Shown here: piece after piece, positions 16,553 through 24,430 of the stretch
Position numbering within the stretch: position 1 is the stretch's first letter
Layout: every line of letters starts with the position of its first letter
Program-made: the position numbers and the translations under genes
NCBI RefSeq assembly: GCF_000498395.2
Contig: NZ_CP010979.1
Span: 4,340,001-4,404,000 of the forward strand
DNA length: 64,000 nucleotides
DNA from: Pseudomonas putida S13.1.2
GTDB taxonomy: Bacteria > Pseudomonadota > Gammaproteobacteria > Pseudomonadales > Pseudomonadaceae
Reading direction: 5' to 3'
Notes under the pieces: generated by a model
Databases searched by the model: none
What the model was told of the DNA's origin: nothing
The model's input: the letters and a program-made list of their open reading frames with translations, nothing else

Positions 16553-17830
16553 TCAACGCTCGACGATAACGGTCACCCCCTGCCCACCCGCCGCACAAAT
16601 CGAAATCAGCCCACGCCCCTTCCCCGCCGTGGCCAGCAACTTGGCCAGGTTGGCCAATATCCGCCCCCCGCTCGCCGCGAACGGGTGCCCAGCCGCCAGC
16701 GAGCTGCCCTTGACGTTGAGTTTGCTGCGGTCAATCGCGCCAAGCGGCGCATCCAGCCCCAACCGCTCGCGGCAATAGTCGGCATCCTCCCAGGCCTTGA
16801 GCGTGCACAGCACCTGGGCGGCAAAGGCTTCATGGATCTCGTAGTAGTCGAAGTCCTGCAGGGTCAGGCCATTGCGCGCCAGCAAACGTGGCACGGCATA
16901 CACCGGCGCCATCAACAGCCCTTCGCGGCCCGTGACGAAATCCACCGCAGCGGTTTCGCCATCGACCAAATAAGCCAACACCTCAAACCCCTGCTGCGCA
17001 GCCCATTCCTCCGTGCCCAACAACACCACCGAGGCGCCGTCGGTCAGCGGCGTGGAGTTACCCGCCGTCAGCGTGCCCTGGCCACTGCGGTCGAAGGCGG
17101 GCTTGAGCTTGGCCAACTGCTCGAGGGTCAAGTCGGGACGCAAGTTGTTGTCCCGCGTCAGCGACAGAAAAGGGGTCAGCAAGTCATCCTGCCAGCCCTC
17201 GGCGTACGCGGCGGCCAGCTTCTGGTGGCTGAGCAACGCCAGCTCGTCCTGCTCCGCACGGCCAATGCGCCAGGCCTGGGCCATGCGCTCGCAATGCTCG
17301 CCCATCGACAACCCCGTGCGCGGTTCGCCATTGCGTGGTAATTCGGGTTTCAGATGGTGAGGCCGCAGCTTGAGGAAAGGCTTGAGTCGCTCGCCCAGGC
17401 TTTTGCCACGGTTGGCCTGCAGCAGGATGTGACGCAGGCCTTCGTTGACGGCAATCGGTGCATCGGAGGTGCTATCCACACCACCGGCAATACCGCAATC
17501 GATCTGCCCCAGGGCAATCTTGTTGGCCACCAGTAGCGCAGCTTCCAGCCCGGTGCCACAGGCTTGCTGGATGTCATAGGTCGGGGTCTGCGGCGACAGG
17601 CGCGAACCCAGCACACATTCACGGGTCAGGTTCATGTCACGTGACTGCTTCAGCACCGCGCCAGCCACCACCTCCCCCAACCGCAACCCATGCAGGCGAT
17701 AACGCTCGATAAGGCCTTCGAGTGCGACGGTGAGCATCGCCTGGTTGCTGGCCGTGGCATAGGCGCCATTGGAGCGGGCAAAGGGAATTCGGTTGCCGCC
17801 CAGGATCGCGACCCGGCGAAGTAAACGCAT
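16553..17830 (-). CDS. Acetyl-CoA acetyltransferase / 3-ketoacyl-CoA thiolase (FadI-like)
   Basis: A thiolase of 425 residues. The nucleophilic cysteine lies in QQACGTGLEAAL (about residue 93). EIHEAFAAQ replaces the usual NEAFA, as in FadI-type enzymes. The C-terminal GHPFAASGGR and SICAAGGQG hold the second catalytic His and Cys. It cleaves 3-ketoacyl-CoA with CoA or runs the reverse condensation. The ATG at 17830 has AGGAGGAA. It is divergent from the long SDR and MaoC genes, forming a fatty-acyl cluster with them. Confidence 0.93.
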   Translation of the reverse strand: MRLLRRVAILGGNRIPFARSNGAYATASNQAMLTVALEGLIERYRLHGLRLGEVVAGAVLKQSRDMNLTRECVLGSRLSPQTPTYDIQQACGTGLEAALLVANKIALGQIDCGIAGGVDSTSDAPIAVNEGLRHILLQANRGKSLGERLKPFLKLRPHHLKPELPRNGEPRTGLSMGEHCERMAQAWRIGRAEQDELALLSHQKLAAAYAEGWQDDLLTPFLSLTRDNNLRPDLTLEQLAKLKPAFDRSGQGTLTAGNSTPLTDGASVVLLGTEEWAAQQGFEVLAYLVDGETAAVDFVTGREGLLMAPVYAVPRLLARNGLTLQDFDYYEIHEAFAAQVLCTLKAWEDADYCRERLGLDAPLGAIDRSKLNVKGSSLAAGHPFAASGGRILANLAKLLATAGKGRGLISICAAGGQGVTVIVER

Positions 17831-17948
17831 GTGCTTGTTCCTCCTGAAACAATTTGATCCGTACAGCCTAGGTGTTTTTACCGCTTTCGAACGACCTTGC
17901 CACAAAGTTGGTCCACACTTTCAAGCTTGCCTTTGCGGAGACCCACTC

Positions 17949-19301
17949 ATGAGCGATCGCTACCTCGGTTTTGCCAACTCCAACCTCGGCCGCCGGCTCG
18001 TGGATGCCCTTGGCCTGCCAAGCCCTGCGCCGCTGGAGCGCTGGCAGGCCGGCCGCCTGCGCCCGGTCGAAGGGGCACTGGTGCTGGGTGGCGGGCCACT
18101 GGCAGCCCAGGTCGAAGCCATCGCCCCGCGCCTGACCGACGCGCTATACAGCTTCAATGCCGACAACCTGCAGGCCGAAGCCTGGGTGGCCGGCCTGGGG
18201 CCGAAAATCAAAGCCGTGGTGTTCGATGCCAGTCATCTGTCCGACAGCGATGCGCTGAAGCAGTTGCGCGAATTTTTCCAGCCACTGCTACGCAGCCTGG
18301 CCCCGTGCGCCCATGTCGTGGTATTGGGGCGCGCTCCGGAAAGCCTCGACAACCCGTTGGCCAGCGTTGCCCAACGGGCCCTTGAAGGCTTCAGCCGCTC
18401 GCTCGCCAAGGAACTGCTCAATGGTGCGACCGCCCAGCTGCTGTATGTCGCCCCCGGCGCCGAAGACCAGCTGGAAGGCGCCTTGCGGTTTTTCCTCTCG
18501 CCCAAGAGTGCGTTCATTTCTGGCCAGGTACTGCGCCTGGAAGCGTGCACCAGCCAGGTAGACGACTGGACCCGCCCGCTGGGTGGCCGCCGCGCCTTGG
18601 TCACGGGTGCGGCACGCGGCATCGGCGCCGCGATCGCCGAAACCCTGGCGCGGGACGGCGCCGATGTGCTGCTGCTGGATGTGCCGCAGGCCAGCCAGGA
18701 CCTCGACGCCCTCGCCGCACGCCTGGGTGGCAAGGCGCTGCCACTGGATATCTGCGCCAGCGATGCGGCAACGCAACTGCTCGCCGCCCTGCCCGACGGC
18801 ATCGACATCGTGGTGCACAACGCCGGCATCACCCGCGACAAGACCTTGGCCAACATGACCCCGGAATACTGGGACGCGGTCATGGCGGTTAACCTCAAGG
18901 CACCGCAACTACTGACCCAGGCGCTGTATGACAACGGCGCACTGGGGGAAAACGCGCGCATCACCCTGCTGGCCTCGGTCAGTGGCATCGCCGGCAACCG
19001 TGGGCAGGCCAACTATGCCGCGAGCAAGGCCGGGCTGATCGGCCTGGCCCAAGCCTGGGCGCCCCGGCTCGCCGAGCACGGCGGCAGCATCAACGCTGTC
19101 GCCCCCGGTTTCATCGAAACCCACATGACCGCGGCCATGCCCATGGGCCTGCGCGAGGCCGGGCGGCGCTTGAGCTCGCTGGGCCAGGGCGGCCGCCCGC
19201 AGGACGTCGCCGAAGCCATCGCCTGGCTCAGCCAGCCAGGCTCCGGGGCGGTCAATGGCCAGGTGCTGCGCGTATGCGGCCAGGCCTTGATGGGAGCGTG
19301 A
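17949..19301 (+). CDS. Long 3-oxoacyl-ACP/CoA reductase (FabG4-type SDR)
   Basis: A two-part SDR of 450 residues. Residues 1 to about 205 form a degenerate Rossmann-like region without catalytic residues. Residues about 210-450 are a complete SDR: TGAARGIGAA cofactor motif, VHNAGITRDK, and the catalytic Ser/Tyr/Lys in SVSGIAG and YAASKAG. This layout is that of high-molecular-weight FabG (FabG4), which reduces 3-oxoacyl-CoA or -ACP with NADH. The next gene, a MaoC dehydratase, starts 2 bases later, so both act on one acyl chain. Confidence 0.92.
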   Translation: MSDRYLGFANSNLGRRLVDALGLPSPAPLERWQAGRLRPVEGALVLGGGPLAAQVEAIAPRLTDALYSFNADNLQAEAWVAGLGPKIKAVVFDASHLSDSDALKQLREFFQPLLRSLAPCAHVVVLGRAPESLDNPLASVAQRALEGFSRSLAKELLNGATAQLLYVAPGAEDQLEGALRFFLSPKSAFISGQVLRLEACTSQVDDWTRPLGGRRALVTGAARGIGAAIAETLARDGADVLLLDVPQASQDLDALAARLGGKALPLDICASDAATQLLAALPDGIDIVVHNAGITRDKTLANMTPEYWDAVMAVNLKAPQLLTQALYDNGALGENARITLLASVSGIAGNRGQANYAASKAGLIGLAQAWAPRLAEHGGSINAVAPGFIETHMTAAMPMGLREAGRRLSSLGQGGRPQDVAEAIAWLSQPGSGAVNGQVLRVCGQALMGA

Positions 19302-19303
19302 AC

Positions 19304-20155
19304 ATGAGCAGAAACTGGCATGACCTGCAAAGCCCGGCTGCCCGCGCCAGCCTGTACCTGCGTGCAGCCAGCAAGCGCAGCATCAGCGGTGACCGCTTGC
19401 CGGACGATGGCCTGCGCTGTTTCATCCCGGTTCAGCCGGGCAACCTGGCAGCGTATAGACGGCTTTGCCACTTTACCGACGATGGCCGCCTGCCAGGCAC
19501 TTACCCCCACGTCATGGCATTCACGCTGCAGTTGCAGTTGATGACCGCGCCAAACTTCCCTTTCCCGCTACTCGGCCTGGTGCACCTGCACAACCGCATC
19601 GAGGTGCTGCGCCCGCTTGGCGGCATCGAAGGGCTGCGCTTTGCGGTGTATGCGCACAACCTGCAGCCGCATGCCAAGGGCGGCACCTTCGACCTGGTTA
19701 CCGAGGCAGACGACGGCATTGGCCTGCTCTGGCGCGAGACCAGCCGCATGCTGGTGCGCGGGCTGAAGCTGGAGGGCCAGGCAGGCGAGCCGGCCGACGA
19801 TGACCCTGAGCCATTGCCCGAGGCCACCCGCTGGTACGCCGACAGTGATATCGGCCGGCGTTATGCCAAGGTGTGCGGGGACTACAACCCTATCCACCTC
19901 AGTGCCGCCAGCGCGCGGCTGTTCGGCTTCCCCACGGCCATTGCCCATGGCATGTGGAGCAAGGCCATGGCCCTGGCGGCACTGCGTGGGCACATGCCGC
20001 ACAGCGGCTATGCCTTTGAAGTGGATTTCCGCAAACCGGTGCGGTTGCCGTCGGAGGTGGTACTCAGTGCCAGTGAGGCGGGGCCTGCGGGGACGTTGCG
20101 GCTGGATGGGCATGGGGACGTGCTGCATATGGTCGGAGGGTGGAGTCCCCTGTAG
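19304..20155 (+). CDS. MaoC-family (R)-specific enoyl-CoA hydratase-like protein
   Basis: A hotdog-fold protein of 283 residues. The hydratase-2 motif is in CGDYNPIHLS, with the catalytic Asp and His, at about residues 194-203, followed by FPTAIAHGMW. The N-terminal half looks like a second, non-catalytic hotdog. It is translationally close to the FabG4-like SDR (2-base gap), consistent with a 3-hydroxyacyl/enoyl interconversion step. The TAG stop lies inside a type B REP element (TGTAGGAGCGG), so the C-terminus may have been shaped by the repeat. Confidence 0.9.
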   Translation: MSRNWHDLQSPAARASLYLRAASKRSISGDRLPDDGLRCFIPVQPGNLAAYRRLCHFTDDGRLPGTYPHVMAFTLQLQLMTAPNFPFPLLGLVHLHNRIEVLRPLGGIEGLRFAVYAHNLQPHAKGGTFDLVTEADDGIGLLWRETSRMLVRGLKLEGQAGEPADDDPEPLPEATRWYADSDIGRRYAKVCGDYNPIHLSAASARLFGFPTAIAHGMWSKAMALAALRGHMPHSGYAFEVDFRKPVRLPSEVVLSASEAGPAGTLRLDGHGDVLHMVGGWSPL

Positions 20156-20270
20156 GAGCGGCCTTGTGTCGCGATAGGGACGCGCAGCGGCCCCACACTG
20201 TCAGCTTCGCCGCTGATATCGCCGGGGCCGCTTTGCGGCCCTATCGCGACGCAAGGCCGCTCCTACAAGG
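20149..20270. repeat. Inverted pair of type B REP elements
   Basis: TGTAGGAGCGGCCTTGTGTC with adjoining GCGATAGGG (from 20149) and its inverted partner ending at 20270, with an inner GGGGCCGCTTTGCGGCCC hairpin. The left element contains the stop codon of the MaoC gene. Confidence 0.92.
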
Positions 20271-20343
20271 ACCGTGTCGTAGTGGGATGCGCTTGCTTTG
20301 CATCGGGCCTGGGCCGAAGCTATGCAGCATTAGGAGACCCCCG

Positions 20344-20649
20344 ATGAACCTGCAAGAACTCACCCAACGCCTGCACCAGATTCGCGACAACAATGACTGG
20401 CGCGGCTTCCACAGCCCGAAGAACCTGGCCATGGCCGCCAGCGTCGAAATGGCCGAGCTGGTGGAAATCTTCCAATGGCTGAGCGAAGACCAATCGCGCC
20501 AGCTGCCTGCCGACAAACTCGCCCACGCCGGCCAAGAGGTCGGTGATGTGGTGCTCTACCTGTTGCTGCTGTGCAGCGAGCTGGGCCTGGACATGGACCA
20601 GGTAGTGCGGGCCAAGCTGGCCGACAGCGAGAGGCGCTTCGCCCGATGA
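20344..20649 (+). CDS. MazG-like nucleotide pyrophosphohydrolase
   Basis: A small all-alpha NTP pyrophosphohydrolase of 101 residues. It has SVEMAELVEIFQW (metal-binding E-x-x-E) and QEVGDVVLYLL (E-x-x-D), the magnesium ligands of the MazG/iMazG fold. Such proteins hydrolyse non-canonical or surplus nucleoside triphosphates (house-cleaning). AGGAG precedes the ATG at 20344. It overlaps the next methyltransferase gene by 4 bases. Confidence 0.9.
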   Translation: MNLQELTQRLHQIRDNNDWRGFHSPKNLAMAASVEMAELVEIFQWLSEDQSRQLPADKLAHAGQEVGDVVLYLLLLCSELGLDMDQVVRAKLADSERRFAR

Positions 20650-21395
20650 ACGACCGTCACTTCGATGAGCTGGCCACCCGCTTTGCCGAGAAGATCTACG
20701 GCGGCGCCAAGGGCGCGATCCGCCTGGCCGTGCTGCAGGCCGACCTGGCCGAGGCACTGCCCGATCGCCCGCTGCGCATCCTCGACATCGGCGCCGGGCT
20801 GGGTCACATGGCCTTGTGGCTTGCCCAGCGCGGCCACCACCTGACCCTGGCCGAGCCCGCCGCCCCCATGCTCGATGGCGCCCGGGCGCGCTTTGCCGAG
20901 GCCGGCCAAAACGCCACGTTCATCCAGGCCCCCTGGCAAGACCTGCTCGGCCAACTGACCGAGCCCTACGACCTGGTGCTGTGCCATGCCGTGCTCGAAT
21001 GGCTGGCAGAGCCCGAAAGCATCCTGCCCGTGCTGCACCAGCTCACGGCCCCTTCCGGTTGGCTGTCACTGGCGTTCTACAACCGCGACGCGCTGGTTTA
21101 TCGCAACCTGCTCAAGGGCCATTTCCGCAAGTTGCGCAGCAACCGGCTGGAAGGTGAAAAGCAAAGCCTGACCCCACAGAAACCCCTTGATCCACGGGAG
21201 CTCAAGGCGCAACTTGATGCTATGTGGCAGGTTGAAAGCGAGAGCGGCGTGCGGGTGTTTCACGATTACATGCCCAAAGAGTTCCAGGGCAAGGCCGAGC
21301 TGCTCGACCTGCTGGAAATGGAACTGGCCTACCGCCGCCACCCCGGCTTCGCCGGGCTTGGCCGCTACCTGCACTGGGTGTGCCGCCCCCGTTGA
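20646..21395 (+). CDS. cmoM: tRNA 5-carboxymethoxyuridine methyltransferase CmoM
   Basis: An SAM-dependent class I methyltransferase of 249 residues. The SAM-binding motif is LDIGAGLGHMALWLA (about residues 43-57). The opening, FDELATRFAEKIYGGAKGAI, is characteristic of CmoM (formerly SmtA), which methylates cmo5U at the wobble position of certain tRNAs. The start overlaps the stop of the MazG-like gene, so the two are co-translated. Confidence 0.88.
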   Translation: MNDRHFDELATRFAEKIYGGAKGAIRLAVLQADLAEALPDRPLRILDIGAGLGHMALWLAQRGHHLTLAEPAAPMLDGARARFAEAGQNATFIQAPWQDLLGQLTEPYDLVLCHAVLEWLAEPESILPVLHQLTAPSGWLSLAFYNRDALVYRNLLKGHFRKLRSNRLEGEKQSLTPQKPLDPRELKAQLDAMWQVESESGVRVFHDYMPKEFQGKAELLDLLEMELAYRRHPGFAGLGRYLHWVCRPR

Positions 21396-21416
21396 CCCGC
21401 CCGCCGGGAGGAATAC

Positions 21417-22052
21417 ATGCCGTACCGTCTGTTGTGCCTGGCCCTGCTGCCGCTTGCCTTGGCTGCCTGCCAAGGCAGCAACCCGTATGTGGCCAGCAGC
21501 CGTCCGCTGCCCCCGGCCCCCGCCCAAGCGGCCACCACCTTCGACGCCAGTGCCTACCCCGCGCCCGCGCGCGATTATGGGCACTACCGCAGCTGGAGCT
21601 GGCGCAACGGCCAGTTGCCCAGCGGCTCGGCCAATGCCAACCCTGCGCAACTGGCCGATGCCGTCAGTGGCGCACTCGACCAACATGGCCTGCGCCCTGC
21701 CCGAGGGGGCGCCGGCGACTTACTGGTGAGCGCCGACATACGCCTGGAAAAACGCCTGCGCCAGGTGCGTGACTACGACACCTACGACCCCTACTACGGC
21801 CCCTACCCCTACGGGGGTGTCGGCTATGGCGGCTACCGCAATGGCTACGGGGGCTATGCCAGCGTGCCCATCGTGCGCACCTACGAGGTGGAGGTGATGG
21901 TGGTGCGCATCGACCTGTACGACGCCCGCAACGGCCAGCCGGTGTGGAGCGCCAGCGCCGAAAGCGGCAGCGACAAGGACTCGCCGCGTGAACGCGAAAG
22001 CGCCTTGCGCGATTCTGTGCACAAGGCGCTCAGCGGCTATCCTCCCAGTTAA
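21417..22052 (+). CDS. DUF4136 lipoprotein (first of two paralogues)
   Basis: A protein of 211 residues with a signal peptide and lipobox LAAC (Cys at about residue 18), so it is probably outer-membrane or periplasm anchored. The body has the DUF4136 pattern (YGHYRSWSW ... ALDQHGLRPARGGAGDLLV ... ARNGQPVWSASAE). A Tyr/Gly-rich insert, YDTYDPYYGPYPYGGVGYGG, sits in the middle, probably a surface loop. A strong GGGAGGAA precedes the ATG. Function is unknown. It is tandem with a related gene 19 bases downstream. Confidence 0.88.
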   Translation: MPYRLLCLALLPLALAACQGSNPYVASSRPLPPAPAQAATTFDASAYPAPARDYGHYRSWSWRNGQLPSGSANANPAQLADAVSGALDQHGLRPARGGAGDLLVSADIRLEKRLRQVRDYDTYDPYYGPYPYGGVGYGGYRNGYGGYASVPIVRTYEVEVMVVRIDLYDARNGQPVWSASAESGSDKDSPRERESALRDSVHKALSGYPPS

Positions 22053-22071
22053 TAGCTAACGGAGAACCATC

Positions 22072-22641
22072 ATGTTGCGCCGTCTCGTTCTACTGTCATT
22101 CGCGTTACTGCTTGCCGCCTGCTCCAGCAATAACGTGCAGCAGGATTTCGATGCCAGCCGTGATTTTGCCGCCTACCGCAGCTGGGCGTGGCGAGAGCCG
22201 GGCCTGCAGTACCGCCCGGATGATCCGCGGATCAAGAGTGACCTCACCGAGCAGCGCATTCGCCAGGCGGTGGCAGACCAGCTCGACCAGCGCGGCCTGC
22301 GCCCGGTACAAGGCGGCGCGCGGCCTGACCTGACGGTGCGCACGTACCTGATCGTGGAACAGCGCCAGCAACAGATCACCACCAACTATGGCGGTGGCTG
22401 GGGTGGCTACTGGGGCGGCTACTGGGGCGGCCCGATGTATAACGAGACCCGCAGTGTCGACTACAAGGTTGCCACCATTCAGGTCGACATGTTCGACGGG
22501 CGTGACGGCAAGCTGGTGTGGCGCGGCAGTGCCGAGCAAATCATGAACAACTACCCGCCAAGCCCGGAAGAACGCAACAGCGCCATTCACAAAACCGTAA
22601 GCCAGGTGCTGGCCAACTACCCGCCGGGTAGCAAGAAATAA
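22072..22641 (+). CDS. DUF4136 lipoprotein (second of two paralogues)
   Basis: A lipoprotein of 189 residues with lipobox LAAC (Cys at about residue 17). Like the preceding gene it has AAYRSWAWRE, QLDQRGLRPVQGGARPDLTV and GRDGKLVWRGSAE, plus a Gly/Trp-rich insert (GGGWGGYWGGYWGG) in the equivalent place. Shared architecture and close spacing point to tandem duplication and co-transcription. No function is known for the family. Confidence 0.88.
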   Translation: MLRRLVLLSFALLLAACSSNNVQQDFDASRDFAAYRSWAWREPGLQYRPDDPRIKSDLTEQRIRQAVADQLDQRGLRPVQGGARPDLTVRTYLIVEQRQQQITTNYGGGWGGYWGGYWGGPMYNETRSVDYKVATIQVDMFDGRDGKLVWRGSAEQIMNNYPPSPEERNSAIHKTVSQVLANYPPGSKK

Positions 22642-22674
22642 GGTTGTAATGCGGCTTTTGCATGCATCGAAGTC

Positions 22675-22724
22675 CCCTGTGGGACGGGCTTCGCCCGTGT
22701 TCGCGGGCGCGCCCGCTCCCACAG
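22675..22724. repeat. Back-to-back type A REP elements
   Basis: A REP-like arm, CCTGTGGGACGGGCTTCGCC, is directly followed by the inverted TTCGCGGGCGCGCCCGCTCC, with no spacer. It follows the second DUF4136 gene by about 34 bases. Confidence 0.85.
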
Positions 22725-22773
22725 TGACAGTGCCAGCTTTTGAATGTTGAGCAAGGCAGTAGCCCCCACCTGA

Positions 22774-22815
22774 GCGGTGTCAGGAGCGACAAAATCCATT
22801 TCGACACCGCCTTTT
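22774..22815 (+). terminator. Candidate intrinsic terminator
   Basis: GCGGTGTC and GACACCGC form an 8-bp stem with a 21-base loop, followed directly by CTTTTT. It is downstream of the DUF4136 pair and could end that transcript. The large loop lowers confidence. Confidence 0.5.
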
Positions 22816-22919
22816 TGCCTTTCCAGCGCCACTCGTGCGCAGGTTCTTGTCTATCTTCACTTAAGGAAACCTGACTGACCGGGTAGATGTGTTCAACATT
22901 TGGGAAAGGCGACCTGCCA

Positions 22920-23390
22920 ATGCAAAGCATTGTTCTCCTGCTGTGGCTTGCCTTGTGCTCCGAACAGGATGTGCGTCAACGCCAGATATCCGATCTGCTG
23001 ACCTTGGGCGTGGCTGCGGGCGCCCTGTTCTGGCTGTTCGCCACCGGCCACAGCTGGATCGGCGCCGATGCCAGTGATGCCGGCTGGGCACTGGCCATCG
23101 TCATGCTGCTTACACTGCCCGGCTACATGCTCGGCCGCTTCGGTGCCGACGACGTCAAGCTGATGGGCGCACTGGCCCTGGCCACCAGCCCGCAATATGT
23201 GCTCGGCACTTTCATCGGCGCCGGTGTCAGCGTGCTGGTCTGGCTGCTCACCCGTCGGCGCCTGTGGACCCTGCTCAATCCCAAGGTGAAGAAGCGTTTG
23301 CAGGCCCTGACCGAACAAATGGGCGACAAACAGGCGTTCGTACCCTATGTGTTATCAGGTTTTCTTCTAACGGCCGTATGGATCCAATAA
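22920..23390 (+). CDS. TadV/CpaA-type type IV prepilin peptidase
   Basis: A short A24 aspartic peptidase of 156 residues with about five membrane helices. The two catalytic aspartates are in SEQDVRQRQI (about residue 17) and FGADDVKLMG (about residue 79). It lacks the N-methyltransferase domain of PilD, as in the Flp/Tad pilus class. No other tad/rcp gene is present, so it is an orphan here or separated from its cluster. It lies about 120 bases before a LuxR-type response regulator on the same strand. Confidence 0.85.
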   Translation: MQSIVLLLWLALCSEQDVRQRQISDLLTLGVAAGALFWLFATGHSWIGADASDAGWALAIVMLLTLPGYMLGRFGADDVKLMGALALATSPQYVLGTFIGAGVSVLVWLLTRRRLWTLLNPKVKKRLQALTEQMGDKQAFVPYVLSGFLLTAVWIQ

Positions 23391-23410
23391 TCCTTCCAGT
23401 GGTCCGATAA

Positions 23411-23429
23411 CTTGTACACGTCTTGTACA
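23411..23429 (+). promoter_or_regulatory. Direct repeat CTTGTACA, candidate activator site
   Basis: Two copies of CTTGTACA start 11 bp apart, about one helical turn, placing them on the same DNA face. They lie about 80-100 bases before the response-regulator start. Such spacing suits a dimeric response regulator; autoregulation by the downstream gene is an inference. Confidence 0.45.
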
Positions 23430-23509
23430 TATTCGCTTTGTGCGACTATTTTTAAGCTGCCAGAGCGTCTGGCACGGGAGCAGGGCCGTATAAGAACAGG
23501 GAGTTGATC

Positions 23510-24286
23510 GTGTCCAGACCAGTGAGTGAAGTGAAAGTGTTGGTGGTTGATGACCAACCGGTCATTGTCGAACAGCTAAGCGAATTCCTCGAAACCAAGG
23601 GCTATGTCTGCGTAACGGCCCAATCAACCGACGAAGCCATCAAGCACTATGTGTCAGACCCGGCCATCGGTCTGCTCATCTGTGACCTGCACATGCCGGA
23701 TCGGGATGGCATCGAGCTGATGCGCGCTTTGAAAGAAATCAACGGCAACCAGCGCATATTCGAAGCCATCATGTTGACTGGGCGCGCCGAGAAGCAGGAC
23801 GTGATCCGGGCGCTACGCGAAGGCTTCGCCGACTACTACCAGAAGCCGATGGACCTTGATGAGCTGCTGGCAGGGGTACGCCGGCAGGAAGAGGCGTTGC
23901 TGTCGCGCTTGCGCAGCGTCCGTGATCTGGGTGGATTGAACCAGCGTTTGCAGGATCTGGCCGACTCGGTGGACGAGCTGTACCAGGACCTGGAAAAAGC
24001 CCGTGGCCTAGGTACCCACCGGCGTGCCAGCGATGTGGAAGAGGCCGAAAACGAGCTGCCAGCTGCCTTCGAGAAACTGTCACCACGCCAACTGGAAGTC
24101 GCCCGGCTGGTGAGCAAGGGCAAGACCAATTACCAGATCGCCTGTGAACTGGGCATTACCGAAAACACCGTCAAGTTGTACGTGTCTCAGGTGTTGCGTT
24201 TGACCCACATGCACAACCGTACCCAGCTGGCATTGGCGCTGACGCCCAGCTCGTCGCCGGTGCATCTGAGGTTTACTACCCATTGA
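23510..24286 (+). CDS. NarL/LuxR-type response regulator (PprB-like)
   Basis: A regulator of 258 residues: a REC domain (about 9-125) with phospho-acceptor D59 in LLICDLHMPDRDG, a central coiled-coil-like linker (about 130-185), and a LuxR HTH at the C-terminus (LSPRQLEVARLVSKGKTNYQ). Start codons TTG (23504) and GTG (23510) are both possible; GTG is better placed after GGGAG. The linker and the neighbouring TadV-type peptidase recall PprB, which controls Flp pili and adhesins in P. aeruginosa. That parallel is inferred. No sensor kinase gene is adjacent. Confidence 0.85.
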   Translation: MSRPVSEVKVLVVDDQPVIVEQLSEFLETKGYVCVTAQSTDEAIKHYVSDPAIGLLICDLHMPDRDGIELMRALKEINGNQRIFEAIMLTGRAEKQDVIRALREGFADYYQKPMDLDELLAGVRRQEEALLSRLRSVRDLGGLNQRLQDLADSVDELYQDLEKARGLGTHRRASDVEEAENELPAAFEKLSPRQLEVARLVSKGKTNYQIACELGITENTVKLYVSQVLRLTHMHNRTQLALALTPSSSPVHLRFTTH

Positions 24287-24304
24287 GGGGTTTGCTTGGA
24301 GATT

Positions 24305-24430
24305 GCCGGGGGCTGCTTTGCAGCCCATCGCGACACAAGGCCGCTCCTACAGGCACCGCGCAACCCTCAGGATAACGGTGGACCTGTGGGAGCGGCCTTG
24401 TGTCGCGAAAGGGGCGCAAAGCGCCCCTAC
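24305..24430. repeat. Inverted pair of type B REP elements with inner hairpins
   Basis: Left element 24305-24360 contains GGGGGCTGCTTTGCAGCCC and ATCGCGACACAAGGCCGCTC. Right element 24383-24430 contains GGAGCGGCCTTGTGTCGCGA and GGGGCGCAAAGCGCCCC. The right end supplies the TAG stop of the convergent TpsB gene. Confidence 0.9.
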
